Positions 10,093-19,520 of a stretch of 64,000 nucleotides of DNA are shown here, in pieces. Position numbers and translations under genes: made by a program. Position 1 is the first letter of the stretch; each line of letters starts with the position of its first letter. Origin of the DNA: CAIWHR01 sp963813415 (GTDB lineage Bacteria; Pseudomonadota; Gammaproteobacteria; Burkholderiales; Casimicrobiaceae); NCBI GenBank assembly GCA_963813415.1, contig CAWEYW010000016.1, positions 25,888-89,887 on the forward strand, given 5' to 3'. Under the pieces are notes generated by a model that was not told the origin of the DNA, ran no database searches, and saw only the letters and a program-made list of their open reading frames with translations.

Positions 10093-11503
10093 TCAGCGCA
10101 TCATCCCGAGCGTCTGCGGCAGCCACAGCGACAGCGGTGGCCAGTAGGTCACGATGACCAGGAAGACGAGCATGGTGAGGAGCCACGGCCAGACTGCGAC
10201 CGTGAGCTCGGTGATGCCCATCTTGGTGATGCCCGATGCCACGTACAGGTTGAGGCCCACGGGCGGGTGGCACATCCCGACTTCCATGTTCACCGTCATC
10301 ATGATGCCGAAGTGCACCGGATCGATGCCGAGCTTCATCGCCACCGGGAACAGGATCGGCGCCATGATCAGCACGATCGACGAGGGTTCCATCACGTTGC
10401 CGGCAAGGAGCAGCAGGACGTTGACGAACAGCAGGAAGGTGACGATCCCGAGGCCCTTGTCCAGCATCCACTGCGCCATCAACTGCGGGATCTGCTCGTT
10501 GGTCATGAGGAACGAGAAGAGCACCGCATTGGTGATGATGTAGAGCAGCATCGCGCTCATGTTCGCGGAGTCGAGCAGCACGCGCGGCACCTTGGCCGAG
10601 CGTCAGGTCCTTGTAGACGAACACCGCGACGACGAAGGCATACACGGCGCTCATCGCGGCCGCTTCCGTCGGCGTGAAGAGGCCGGTGTAGATGCCGCCC
10701 ACCACGACGATGATCAGGAGGAGTCCCCAGATGCTCTCGCGAAAGGTGCGCCACCGTTCGCCCCACGACGCCTTTTCCAGGCGCGGATAGTTGTTCTTGC
10801 GGGCGCGCCACCACGTGGTGAGGCCCAGCATCGTGGCCAGCACCAGGCCCGGGATGACGCCGGCCATGAAGAGCTGCCCGACCGAGGTGTTCGTCGCGAC
10901 GGCGTACATCACCATCACGATCGACGGCGGGATCAGGATGCCGAGCGCACCCGACGTGGTGATCACGCCCGCGCCGAAGCGCTTGGGGAAACCCTGCTTC
11001 AGCATGGCGGGCAGGAGGATCGAGCCGATCGCCACCACCGTCGCCGGTGAGGAGCCCGAGACCGCCGCGAACAGCGCGCAGGCCATCACGCCGGAGAGCG
11101 CGAGGCCGCCGTACCAGTGGCCGACACACGCCGAGGCGAAGTTGATCATCCGGCGGGCAACGCCCCCGTGCGTCAGGAAGTTGCCGGCGAGGATGAAGAA
11201 CGGGATCGCCATGATCTCGAACTTCTCGATGCCGGTGAAGAGCTTCAGCGCGACCGAGGCGATCGGGATGTCGGTCATCAGGAACAGGAACGTGAGCACC
11301 GTGAGCCCGAGCGAGATCGAGACCGGCATCCCGGTCAGCATCAGCCCGAACAGCAGGCAGAAGATGATCCACGGCGTCGGCACCTCCACGCCGAGCAGGC
11401 GCAAGCCGAGCGGCACGATGACGAGCAGCGGCGGCAGGAGCATCGACAGCTTGAGCCACGGCCCCATCGGTGGTTGCGTGGCGACGGTGTCGGCGGGGAT
11501 CAT
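10093..11503 (-). pseudogene. dctM: TRAP transporter large permease DctM, interrupted by a frameshift
   Basis: DctM is the multi-helix permease subunit that carries solute in TRAP transporters. The first frame (about 302 residues) runs from MIPADTVATQPP through many membrane helices to AVFVYKDLTLG. The second frame resumes at KVPRVLLDSANMSAML and continues to the proper C-terminus ending PQTLGMMR. The break falls at a GGCC in the coding strand (window 10594-10597). Removing one C joins the frames as LTLGKVPRVLL, giving about 469 residues, a plausible full length. The start overlaps the dctQ stop in ATGA. It could be a true inactivating mutation, a sequencing error or, less likely, programmed frameshifting. 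Everything else in the gene is intact. Confidence 0.88.
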
Positions 11504-12102
11504 GGCCGTCCTCCGCTCTTGAGATCGGCCGGATGCAGATCGTCGGCCATGAACGGACTGATCGGCTCGTCGATGCCTTCCACGTGCGCGACTTCATGCT
11601 TCGGCAACTCGCCGGTGCGCCAGAACGCCACCGCCACCTGCAGGAAGCGGAAGCACATGAGGTACGAGCCGAACGGGATGCACAGGTACACGATCCACTT
11701 CGGCACCTCGAGGTCGGGCGACGTCGCGTCGGTGTGCGCCATCTCCCACGTGAAGTTGGCGCCGAAGGTGCCGACGATGCCGGTGAAAAGCGCCCCCGCG
11801 AGGAGGCCGAACAGCACGTAGAACGCGCGCGTCCGGGCAGGGAGGCGGTTGATCAGCACGTCGACGCCCACGTGGATGCCCGTACGCACGCCGTAGGCGG
11901 CGCCGAACTTCGCCATCCACACGAACATGTAGATGCAAAGCTCCTGCGCCCAGCCGAGGTTCAGTGAGATCAGCCAATCCTGCACCACGGGGATTGGCAG
12001 TCCCGCCGCATACCGGTGCACCACGGCCACGAAGATGATCAGTGTCGCCGCCGCGATGAGGAAGGTGATCAGCCATTCCTCGAGGTGATCCAGAAATCTC
12101 AT
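11500..12102 (-). CDS. dctQ: TRAP transporter small permease DctQ
   Basis: DctQ is the four-helix small subunit that pairs with DctM. The 200 residues begin MRFLDHLEEWL, with four membrane segments (about 10-30, 55-75, 95-120 and 140-165) and the conserved EL-IYMFVWMAKFGAAYG segment. GGGAGG six bases before this ATG decides the start. An ATG six codons earlier has no such site. The C-terminal tail is longer than in many homologues. It overlaps dctM by four bases. Confidence 0.92.
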   Translation of the reverse strand: MRFLDHLEEWLITFLIAAATLIIFVAVVHRYAAGLPIPVVQDWLISLNLGWAQELCIYMFVWMAKFGAAYGVRTGIHVGVDVLINRLPARTRAFYVLFGLLAGALFTGIVGTFGANFTWEMAHTDATSPDLEVPKWIVYLCIPFGSYLMCFRFLQVAVAFWRTGELPKHEVAHVEGIDEPISPFMADDLHPADLKSGGRP

Positions 12103-12170
12103 CGTGCCTCCCTGATGCAACGGCGGTTACGCGGCGGACGGGCCAGATGCGCCGGTGAACCGGACATGCG

Positions 12171-12207
12171 AAAACGCCACTGCGGCTCTGGCGAGCGGCA
12201 GTGGCGT
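12171..12207 (-). terminator. Hairpin with T tract between dctP and dctQ
   Basis: On the minus strand ACGCCACTGC pairs perfectly with GCAGTGGCGT (10 bp, 14-base loop), and the stem runs straight into TTTT. It lies 27 bases after the dctP stop and 69 bases before the dctQ start. It looks like an intrinsic terminator that some polymerase reads through, which would give more binding protein than permease. Confidence 0.6.
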
Positions 12208-12233
12208 CCCAGGTGCTTGGTCTGCGGTTCCGA

Positions 12234-13235
12234 TCAGGGCTTGAAACCGGTTTCCTTGTAGATCGACTCGATGAGGGGCTTGCCCACCCGGCTCTCGGCC
12301 TCCTTGTGCACGACCACGAGCGCCTTCTTCATGGCGGCTTTTTCCTCGGGCTTGAGGGTGAGGATCTCGGTGCGTCCGGACGCCTTCACCGCGGCGATGG
12401 CGTCGTCGTTGTCCTTCTTGGCGAGATCGTTCGCGTACTTCGTCGCATCCTTCATCGCACCCTCGAGGGTGGTACGGATGTCGGCGGGCAGGCCGTCCCA
12501 GAATTTCTTGTTCACGATGACGGCATAGCCGAGATAGCCGTGATCGGTCATGGCGAGGAACTTCTGCACCTCGTGCATCTTCTGCGTGTAGAAGTTGGAG
12601 GGCGGATTCTCCGTGCCATCGACGACCCCGGTCTGCAGCGCCTGGTACACCTCGGAGAAGGCCATCACCTGGGGGATCGCGCCGAGCGCACGCATCTGCG
12701 CCTCGAGCACCTTCGACGACTGGATACGCATCTTGAGGCCCTTGTAATCGGCCGGCACGCGGATCGGCTTGTTGGCGCTCATGACCTTGAAGCCGTTGTC
12801 CCAGTAGGCGAGGCCGATGATGCCCTTGGGCTCCAGCTTCTTCAGCAGGCTTGCTCCGACCGGGCCGTCGGTGACCTTGTGCAACTCGGCATAGCTGTCG
12901 AACATGTAAGGCAGGTCGAATACCTCGAATTCACGCACGCCGAGCGGGCCGAACTTGGCGAGCGACGGCGCGAGCATCTGCACGGAGCCGAGCTGCAGCG
13001 CCTCCATTTCCTCGCCATCCTTGTAGAGCTGGCTGTTGGGATACACCTCGACCTTCACGCGACCCTTGGTGCGCTCCTCGGCGAGCTTCTTGAAATATTC
13101 CGCGCCCTGGCCTTTTGGCGTGTTCACCGCCACGACGTGGCTGAACTTGATCACGATAGGTTGCTGGGCATGGCTGATTCCCGCTGCGGCCAGCAGCGTG
13201 CAGGCCACGACGGCGAGCGCAAGCTTCAACTTCAT
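12234..13235 (-). CDS. dctP: TRAP transporter solute-binding protein DctP
   Basis: DctP is the periplasmic substrate-binding component of the TRAP system, usually for C4-dicarboxylates or related carboxylic acids. The 333 residues have a Sec signal peptide (cleavage probably after AGISHA, about residue 23) and the DctP fold. The carboxylate-binding Arg segment KGLKMRIQSSKV and a conserved TENPPSNFYTQKM lie further on. AGGAG six bases upstream supports the ATG. It is the first gene of dctPQM. The substrate cannot be read from the sequence. Confidence 0.94.
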   Translation of the reverse strand: MKLKLALAVVACTLLAAAGISHAQQPIVIKFSHVVAVNTPKGQGAEYFKKLAEERTKGRVKVEVYPNSQLYKDGEEMEALQLGSVQMLAPSLAKFGPLGVREFEVFDLPYMFDSYAELHKVTDGPVGASLLKKLEPKGIIGLAYWDNGFKVMSANKPIRVPADYKGLKMRIQSSKVLEAQMRALGAIPQVMAFSEVYQALQTGVVDGTENPPSNFYTQKMHEVQKFLAMTDHGYLGYAVIVNKKFWDGLPADIRTTLEGAMKDATKYANDLAKKDNDDAIAAVKASGRTEILTLKPEEKAAMKKALVVVHKEAESRVGKPLIESIYKETGFKP

Positions 13236-13286
13236 GTAGGTCTCCTAGGGCTGTGAGGGGCCTTCTGGCGAGGCGAAACTCGGTGC

Positions 13287-13315
13287 ATTTAGCCGAGCGT
13301 GAGCGGCGTTGTCAA
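13287..13315 (-). promoter_or_regulatory. Sigma70-type promoter candidate for dctPQM
   Basis: A perfect TTGACA (-35) lies on the minus strand at 13310-13315. Seventeen bases later is CTAAAT, a weak -10. The spacing to the dctP start is about 50 bases. The strong -35 with a poor -10 would suit an activator-dependent promoter. Confidence 0.45.
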
Positions 13316-13398
13316 ATCAATGACCCGCGCGTTTGATCAGCGTCAATGGGTTCCGGCAGCGATCGGCGCGCGGCGTACGCAAGGCGGGCAGTACGTGC

Positions 13399-14784
13399 TC
13401 AGCGTGCCGGCTCGTAATGCAAGTCGTACCCAGGCGTCGCAAGCCCGGCGGCATAGCGCGGGTCGACGCCAAATCCTGGCACGGCAATCAGGACATCGTC
13501 ATGCCAGACCAGAGGCCATGCCGCGCGCTGCCACAGCGGCACTGCACGCGCCTTCAGCAGTGAACTGACGGCCCGGGACTGTTGGGGCGCAAGGCGCAGC
13601 CGCTCGCCGCCGGCCCGCGGGCGCAGCTCGAGCCCTGCTGCCGTGACGACGTCGGCCGCAATCCCCTGGCCGAGGACCCGTGGCGCATGCAGCGTTCCAC
13701 CCGGGAGCGCCAATGCGGCCTCGCCGTGCCACGTCACCCGGAACGGCAGCGGCGTCCGTGCATGCACGACGATGCAGTCCTGATGCAGCCCGAGCTCGCG
13801 GCCGTCGTGCGCAAGGCGCAAGCGTGCATCCGGTCGTGCCGCCATGCACTGCGCGAGCAGGGCGGCGAGACGGGCCTGGGACGGGGCGCGCAGGCCGTGC
13901 CGACGCAGGAACCAGCGCAGCACGTTGCGCGCACGATCGGCGCGAGTGCCCGCGAGCGCCGCGAGCGCGGTGCGGCGCAACGTCAGCCCGTAAGCCGCGT
14001 CGTGATGCACGATCGTCGCCGCATCGAGTGCCGCGAGATCGTCGAGCAGCCGGGCCGCCTCCGCCTGATGCGCGGCTGCGCGCGCCAGCGTGCCCGGCAC
14101 GCCGGGGAACGCGCGGCGCAGCGCCGGCATGACATCGTGACGCAATGCGTTGCGACGAAAGCGCGTGTCGGCGTTCGACTCGTCCTCGATCCAGGCGAGG
14201 GATCGGCGTCGTGCATACGCTTCCAGTCCGGTGGCGGCGAGGTCAAGGAACGGCCGCAGGAATGTGGGGCCATCGTTACCGTCGTGCTGCGCCGGCATGG
14301 CGGCAAGACCCCGTGGACCCGCTCCGCGCAGGAGCTGCAGCAGCAGCGTTTCGGCCTGATCGTCGGCATGGTGCGCGAGCAGCACCGCGTGCACGCGCGC
14401 CCGCCGCAGCGCGGCGACACGCTGCGCGCGCGCAATGGCTTCGATGCTTTCGCCGCCGGCGCGCACGACGAGCACGTGCTCGACGTGCAGGGGAACCGCC
14501 CGCAGGGCGCACTGCTCGCGGCAGAACTCGACCCACGCATCGGCGTTGGACGACAGCCCGTGATGCACATGCACCGCCTCGAGCGCCATGCCCAGTGCCG
14601 GAGCGACGCGCGTGGCCGCATCGAGCAGCGCCATGGAATCGCGCCCCCCGGAGAGGGCGACCGCGACGCGCCACGGCGTCGTTGCCGCGATTTGCGGCGG
14701 CGCGGACGCCAGGAAATCGGCGAGCGACGAGCGAACGGCCGCCGTGACGCAATCGAAGGTGCCCGGCGGCGGCTTGCGTGGCAT
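13399..14784 (-). CDS. tilS: tRNA(Ile)-lysidine synthase
   Basis: TilS converts C34 of the CAU anticodon of a tRNA-Ile to lysidine, so it reads AUA codons. The 461 residues have the N-type ATP pyrophosphatase loop SGGRDS at 45-50, the following LAHHADDQAETLLLQLLRG segment, and IEDESNADTRFRRNALRH, typical of TilS. A C-terminal substrate-binding domain is present. The gene starts four bases after accA, the usual betaproteobacterial pairing, so both are probably on one transcript. Confidence 0.95.
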   Translation of the reverse strand: MPRKPPPGTFDCVTAAVRSSLADFLASAPPQIAATTPWRVAVALSGGRDSMALLDAATRVAPALGMALEAVHVHHGLSSNADAWVEFCREQCALRAVPLHVEHVLVVRAGGESIEAIARAQRVAALRRARVHAVLLAHHADDQAETLLLQLLRGAGPRGLAAMPAQHDGNDGPTFLRPFLDLAATGLEAYARRRSLAWIEDESNADTRFRRNALRHDVMPALRRAFPGVPGTLARAAAHQAEAARLLDDLAALDAATIVHHDAAYGLTLRRTALAALAGTRADRARNVLRWFLRRHGLRAPSQARLAALLAQCMAARPDARLRLAHDGRELGLHQDCIVVHARTPLPFRVTWHGEAALALPGGTLHAPRVLGQGIAADVVTAAGLELRPRAGGERLRLAPQQSRAVSSLLKARAVPLWQRAAWPLVWHDDVLIAVPGFGVDPRYAAGLATPGYDLHYEPAR

Positions 14785-14788
14785 CGCC

Positions 14789-15763
14789 TCAGCCCGGCGA
14801 GATTTCCTTGAACTTGCCGTAGCTCAGGATCTTGTCCTCGCGCGCCTCGAGCAAGGCATCGAGGGGCTGATCCTGCAGTTGCCGCAGCGCATCCGTGAGG
14901 GCTTTCTTGATCGCCACCATCATGGCCGGATGATCGCGGTGGGCACCGCCGACGGGCTCGTTCACGATCTTGTCGATGAGCCCGAGCTGCTTCAGGCGCG
15001 GGGCGGTGATGCCGAGGATCTCCGCCGCTTCGGGCGCCTGCTCGGCGGACTTCCAGAGAATGGATGCGCAGCCTTCGGGCGAGATGACGGAATACGTGGA
15101 GTACTGCAGCATCAGCGTGAGGTCGCCGATCGCGATCGCGAGCGCGCCGCCGGAACCGCCCTCGCCGATCACCGTGGCGACGACCGGGGTGCGCAGTCCT
15201 GCCATCTCGTACAGATTGCGGCCGATCGCCTCGGACTGGCCGCGCTCCTCGGCACCGATGCCCGGGTACGCGCCTGGCGTGTCGACGAACGTGAACAGCG
15301 GCAGGCCGAACTTCTCCGCGAGCTTCATGAGTCGCAGCGCCTTGCGGTAACCCTCCGGACGCGGCATCCCGAAATTGCGGCGGATCTTTTCCTTCGTGTC
15401 GCGGCCTTTCTGGTGGCCGATGACCATGCACGGCTGGCCATTGAACCGCGCGAGCCCGCCCACGATGGCGGCATCGTCCGCGAACGAGCGATCGCCGTGC
15501 AGCTCGCGGAAATCGCTGAATACGGCGCCGATGTAATCGAGCGTGTACGGTCGCTGCGGATGGCGCGCGACTTGCGCGATCTGCCACGAGGTCAGCTTGC
15601 TGTAGATGTCGCGGGTGAGCTGCTGGCTCTTCTTCGTCAGCCGGCTGATCTCATCCGAGATATCGACCGCCGAGTCCTCGTGCACGTAGCGAAGCTCGTC
15701 GATCTTCGCCTGCAGCTCCGCAATCGGCTGCTCGAACTCGAGGAAGGTGTGCTTGATTGCCAT
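14789..15763 (-). CDS. accA: Acetyl-CoA carboxylase carboxyltransferase subunit alpha
   Basis: AccA is half of the carboxyltransferase that makes malonyl-CoA for fatty-acid synthesis. The 324 residues show the crotonase-like carboxyltransferase fold with FVDTPGAYPGIGAEERGQ and GEGGSGGALAIAIGD, which build the carboxybiotin and CoA sites. The length is close to that of E. coli AccA. It starts 67 bases after the TauE-type gene on the same strand and is followed at four bases by tilS. Confidence 0.97.
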   Translation of the reverse strand: MAIKHTFLEFEQPIAELQAKIDELRYVHEDSAVDISDEISRLTKKSQQLTRDIYSKLTSWQIAQVARHPQRPYTLDYIGAVFSDFRELHGDRSFADDAAIVGGLARFNGQPCMVIGHQKGRDTKEKIRRNFGMPRPEGYRKALRLMKLAEKFGLPLFTFVDTPGAYPGIGAEERGQSEAIGRNLYEMAGLRTPVVATVIGEGGSGGALAIAIGDLTLMLQYSTYSVISPEGCASILWKSAEQAPEAAEILGITAPRLKQLGLIDKIVNEPVGGAHRDHPAMMVAIKKALTDALRQLQDQPLDALLEAREDKILSYGKFKEISPG

Positions 15764-15830
15764 GGGGGGACCCGGTTGGCGCGCATGATAGCGCAGTGGC
15801 GCGCCCCGGCTGCGCGCATTCCACCCGTTC

Positions 15831-16613
15831 TCAGTGGACCGCCGCGTCGTAGACGAGTTTCAGGCCGGTGACGAAGAGCAGCGTGTAGTTGACCTGGTAG
15901 AAAGCGCCCTCGCTCAGGCGCCGGTGGAGCCAGACACCGGTCCAGATGCCGAGCGGCGCCAGCGGCGCGAAGAGCAGCGCGGTGCGCAGATTCGATGCAT
16001 TGAGCTGGCCGAGCATGGCGTACGGCACGAGCTTCATGTAATTGAGGATCAGGAAGAACACCACGGAGGTGCTCACCAGCAGTGTCTTGTCGATGCGCTG
16101 GGCGAGCATGTAGACGGCGAAAGGCGGGCCGCCAGCGTGCGCCAGGGTGCTGGTGAACCCCGAGAGCGCACCCCAGAACGCGCCGGCGAGGCGGCCGGGC
16201 GGACGCCGCTCGGCAGCGAGCATCGAGGCGAGGCGTTCCGTCAGTCCGAACCAGCGATTCACGGAGAACACGATGGCGATGAGCCCGAGCAGCAGGCGAA
16301 TCGCATTGACCGGCAACAGCCCGAAGGCCAGCGCGCCCAGCGCCACTCCCAGCATCGCGCCCGGGACCAGCACCGCCAGGTAGTGGCGCGACCAGCGGCC
16401 GCGGTACGCGTGCACCCCAAAGAGATCCATCGCACAGAGGATCGGCAGCACGATGCCCGCGGCTTCCGGCGGCGGCACGAAAATCGACATCAGCGGGACC
16501 GCGACACCGGCGCCACCCGCGCCGAATCCGCCCTTGGAAATGCCGGTCAGCAGGATCGCGATACTGCCGACGACATAGAACCCGAGCGGAAAATCCGGCA
16601 AAGGCATCGGCAT
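15831..16613 (-). CDS. TauE/SafE-family sulfite/anion exporter
   Basis: Members of this family are small multi-helix permeases for sulfite, organosulfonates or related anions. The 260 residues contain about eight membrane helices in two similar halves, each with a Gly-rich segment. The first half has KGGFGAGGAGVAVPLMS and the second GFTSTLAHAGGPPFAVYML, both characteristic of TauE/SafE. The ATG overlaps the stop of the EamA-type gene as TGATG, showing co-translation. No sulfur-metabolism genes are near, so the substrate is open. Confidence 0.85.
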   Translation of the reverse strand: MPMPLPDFPLGFYVVGSIAILLTGISKGGFGAGGAGVAVPLMSIFVPPPEAAGIVLPILCAMDLFGVHAYRGRWSRHYLAVLVPGAMLGVALGALAFGLLPVNAIRLLLGLIAIVFSVNRWFGLTERLASMLAAERRPPGRLAGAFWGALSGFTSTLAHAGGPPFAVYMLAQRIDKTLLVSTSVVFFLILNYMKLVPYAMLGQLNASNLRTALLFAPLAPLGIWTGVWLHRRLSEGAFYQVNYTLLFVTGLKLVYDAAVH

Positions 16614-17611
16614 CAGGCCGGCGGCAGCGCCGATGTCGATGCGGCGGCCTGCATGCGGGCCCGTTGCCCGCGCCACGCGCCGAATGCTTCGTTGGCCATC
16701 ACCGCGGACAGGACCACCGCCGCCCCGAGCAGGGTCATGGACGAAGGGCGCTCGGTCATGAGCAGCCAGACCCAAACGGGGCCGAGGATGGGCTCCAGCA
16801 ATGCCAGAAGCCCGAGCTCCGTTGCCGAGAGGTGACGCGACGCGGCGGTCATGAGCAGGCAGCCGGTGCCGAGCTGCACGCACCCCATCAACCCGAGCAC
16901 TGCGAGATCCGCAGCGTTCGCCTGCAGCGGGCCGGCGAGCAGGAAGGCGGGCACGAGCGAGAACACACCCGCGAGCATGACAGTCGGCAGCATCGACGCT
17001 GGCGCGCCGTCGTCGCCCGCCAGGCGCCGGTGCTCGGTCTCCCGAAGAACGGGTGACGAGCGCCGGGAGCGCTGGATCCGGCGCAGTACGGTGACGTTGA
17101 GCGCGAAGCAGCATGACACGCCGAGCGCGAGAAGGTTGCCGGAGATGCGCCCGCCATCCACGGAATCGGCGAACATGGCCACGATGCCGGCGAACGCGAC
17201 GCTCATCGCGATCCACGTGCGCAGCGGCACCGGCTCGTGCAGGAACACGCGTCCGGCAAGCGCGGCGAGGAACGGCGACACGCTCATGAGCACGAACGTG
17301 TTGGCGACGGTGGTGTGGGTCAGCGAGGCAATGAAAAAGAAGAACGTTCCGGCGAGGAACATCCCCGACAGCACACCCGGCAACCCGACCGCCTGCACGG
17401 CGCGCCACGTGTTGCGCCGATGCATGATGGCGAGCGTGCCGAGCACGAAGGTCGCCATCGCCAGCGAGCGCCAGAAGACGATCTCCCACGCGTTGGTGAT
17501 CGACAGCTGCCGCACGAGAATGCCGCCCGATGACCAGCACGTCGCGGCAACGACCATCATCAGCACCGCACGACGATGCGCGGCGCTGGAATCGGCGGAA
17601 AGGGGAATCAT
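16613..17611 (-). CDS. EamA-family (DMT superfamily) transporter
   Basis: EamA proteins are 10-helix inner-membrane exporters of metabolites such as amino acids. The 332-residue product has the two EamA repeats. The first contains WSSGGILVRQL and WEIVFWRSL; the second ends with LALLEPILGPVWVWLLMTERPS, the classic second-repeat motif. The central loop is long and charged (RRIQRSRRSSPVLRETEHR), which is unusual. I take the ATG at MIPLSADSS. An upstream in-frame ATG would add 30 residues with five Cys and no membrane or signal character. Confidence 0.85.
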   Translation of the reverse strand: MIPLSADSSAAHRRAVLMMVVAATCWSSGGILVRQLSITNAWEIVFWRSLAMATFVLGTLAIMHRRNTWRAVQAVGLPGVLSGMFLAGTFFFFIASLTHTTVANTFVLMSVSPFLAALAGRVFLHEPVPLRTWIAMSVAFAGIVAMFADSVDGGRISGNLLALGVSCCFALNVTVLRRIQRSRRSSPVLRETEHRRLAGDDGAPASMLPTVMLAGVFSLVPAFLLAGPLQANAADLAVLGLMGCVQLGTGCLLMTAASRHLSATELGLLALLEPILGPVWVWLLMTERPSSMTLLGAAVVLSAVMANEAFGAWRGQRARMQAAASTSALPPA

Positions 17612-17741
17612 CCGGCAGCAGAATCGACCGGTGCGCGAGGCGGCACCGGTGCACCCGCCGAGCGTACCGCAGCCCTGACCCACGGGGCAACCGATGCGCA
17701 TGGCACGGGCATGCTTGCGCGCGGGACGGGCCCAGGTGTCG

Positions 17742-18308
17742 TCAGGCTCGCGCGACCCGGGCCGGCCCTTCAGGTATCGGAGCGTTCGCGGGCAGCAGCA
17801 TCTCGACGTGCGGGATGCCGTCCTCCACGAAAGACGGCGATACGCACTCGAAGCCGAGGCTCTCGTAGAACGCCTGCAGCCGCTGCTGCGCGCTGATGCG
17901 GATCGGGCTGCCTTGGTACAACGCCTGCGTACGGCGCATCCCCTCGACCATCAATGTGCGCCCGAGCCCGGCGCCACGCCGCGCCTGCGCGGTGATGACG
18001 CGCCCGATCGATGGTTCCGCGAATTTGGCCCCGGGCGGGAGCACGCGGAGATAAGCGATCAGCGCAGCGTCGGCTTGGACTTCCCTGGTGGCCCACCCGA
18101 GCAGGTGATGGGCGTCGAGGTCGTACCCGTCGAGATCCAGAAACGGGCACTCCTGCTCCACCACGAAAACAATGGCCCGGAGCGCGAGCGCTGCGTAAAG
18201 TGCCTCGTTGCGCAGCGTGCGGAACGCTTCCCATTCCCAGTGCAGGTCAGGCGCCGCGGCGGTATCGACATCGATCGGGCGCTGCGCGGCGGTCGGGCGA
18301 TCGGCCAT
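17742..18308 (-). CDS. GNAT-family N-acetyltransferase (ElaA-like)
   Basis: This product transfers an acetyl group from acetyl-CoA to an unknown acceptor. The 188 residues match the ElaA type of GNAT: LYAALALRAIVFVVEQECPF near the start, SIGRVITAQARRGAGLGRTLM holding the acetyl-CoA-binding RRGAGLG, and GFECVSPSFVEDGIPHVEM near the end. The first 15 residues are not conserved. The gene stands alone, with 63 bases to the EVE-domain gene upstream. Confidence 0.85.
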   Translation of the reverse strand: MADRPTAAQRPIDVDTAAAPDLHWEWEAFRTLRNEALYAALALRAIVFVVEQECPFLDLDGYDLDAHHLLGWATREVQADAALIAYLRVLPPGAKFAEPSIGRVITAQARRGAGLGRTLMVEGMRRTQALYQGSPIRISAQQRLQAFYESLGFECVSPSFVEDGIPHVEMLLPANAPIPEGPARVARA

Positions 18309-18371
18309 GCGCGCACCTTAGCGTAGAGCCCGCTACGGGTCGAGTGCATGCGCCCGCGTGCCGGCTCGAGC

Positions 18372-18839
18372 TCACGCAGCACGATCCTGCACCTCGGACT
18401 GCTGCACGCCCATCGCGCTGGCGATCGTCAGGTAATCGCGCGCGCCGATCCGCAAGGCGCCGAAGCGAAACGCCGCGCCCCAATGCTGGCGGTTGCGGAT
18501 GAACGTGAGTTGGTCGAGGAGCGGCCTGATGGGCGCCGGATGCGCCTCGAGGTAGGTGACGGGCAGGCGGAAGCATGATGTGCCGTCGGGCATGTCGACG
18601 CGCGACAGAGGACCATCGCCGACGCAACCGACGGAAGTGAACGCCTGCACGGGCTCACCCTTGGGGTCGGCGGCGCGTGGCGAGTAGGTCAGGAATACGT
18701 CGCCGGCATGCAGCAGCTCGAGCATGCCCGCGCGGCCGTTGTTGAGCTCGGCGTACCCGCCGTTGCGGGCGCGCTCGACGCGATCCTGCGCTACCACGGC
18801 GATCCAGAACTGCGGTTCCTGCGCATTGCGCTCGATCAT
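18372..18839 (-). CDS. EVE-domain protein (UPF0310)
   Basis: EVE domains belong to the PUA-like fold and are thought to bind modified bases in DNA or RNA. The 155-residue product shows the family pattern: an N-terminal FWIAVVAQDRVERA, a central GDVFLTYSPR and QAFTSVGCVGDG, and PIRPLLDQLTFIRNRQHWGAAFRFG near the C-terminus. GGAG seven bases before the ATG sets the start; a longer frame upstream is not supported. It follows the four-helix membrane gene by 19 bases and may share its transcript. The ligand is unknown. Confidence 0.85.
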   Translation of the reverse strand: MIERNAQEPQFWIAVVAQDRVERARNGGYAELNNGRAGMLELLHAGDVFLTYSPRAADPKGEPVQAFTSVGCVGDGPLSRVDMPDGTSCFRLPVTYLEAHPAPIRPLLDQLTFIRNRQHWGAAFRFGALRIGARDYLTIASAMGVQQSEVQDRAA

Positions 18840-18858
18840 GGCTGTCTCCGGATGGACT

Positions 18859-19404
18859 TCATGCGGCACGGCGAACACCGGGCGATGCCATGGCGGGTCC
18901 GCAGTGCGGTCTCGGGGCCTCCCGTTCGGCGGGTAGCGAGCGGTCGGCCGCACGCGCGACGCGGTTGCGGCGTAACAGCTCGCCAAAAAGCGCGCCGCTG
19001 CTCATGACGGCAACGCCGGCGGGCCCGAGCGGCGCCACGCTCGCGAGGATGCCCCCGTCGATGCGGTGCCCGGTCCAGGCATCAAGGGCCATCGACGCGC
19101 CAAGCAGGAGAAGCAGTGCGGCACCCGCGAGGGTCGCCCGCACCGCCCAGCAGGGCACGCCGGCGAATCGCTCGGGACCGCGCTGCGCATGGCGCATGAG
19201 CGCGATGCTGGGAAAGCCAAGCGACAGCGCGCCGCCCGCGGCGGCCGCAGCAGCGCACAGCACCTGGAGGGCAGCGGGCCAGCCATCGGCCACCGAGCCC
19301 AGGCGCAGCTGTCGATCGAGCACGAGCGCAAGGGCTGGAACGAGCTGCCAGGCGAGCATCACCTGCAGGCCGCACAATGCGGCGAGATAGCAAATGCGCA
19401 GCAT
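18859..19404 (-). CDS. Unknown four-helix membrane protein
   Basis: I do not recognise this 181-residue product. It shows about four hydrophobic segments (MLRICYLAALCGLQVMLAW; LQVLCAAAAAAGGALSLGF; WAVRATLAGAALLLLLGAS; GPAGVAVMSSGALFGELL) and a basic, Arg-rich tail. GGAGG six bases before the ATG is a strong ribosome binding site and is the main reason to call it real, because a spurious longer frame covers it. It lies 116 bases after the ICMT-like gene and 19 bases before the EVE gene. Confidence 0.6.
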   Translation of the reverse strand: MLRICYLAALCGLQVMLAWQLVPALALVLDRQLRLGSVADGWPAALQVLCAAAAAAGGALSLGFPSIALMRHAQRGPERFAGVPCWAVRATLAGAALLLLLGASMALDAWTGHRIDGGILASVAPLGPAGVAVMSSGALFGELLRRNRVARAADRSLPAEREAPRPHCGPAMASPGVRRAA

Positions 19405-19520
19405 GAAGCGCCTCCGCGAGCACGTCGAACTCGAGTGCTGCAGAGTGTGCGGGGCGAAGCTGTGTGCGGCCATTGCACGGATGGCCGAGCACGTTCGGCT
19501 AAGCCCGGCGGTGCGCGCGC

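Noticed and set aside
10093..10590. A separate small membrane protein gene
   Set aside because: Its sequence is the normal C-terminal part of DctM; it is the second half of a frameshifted gene.
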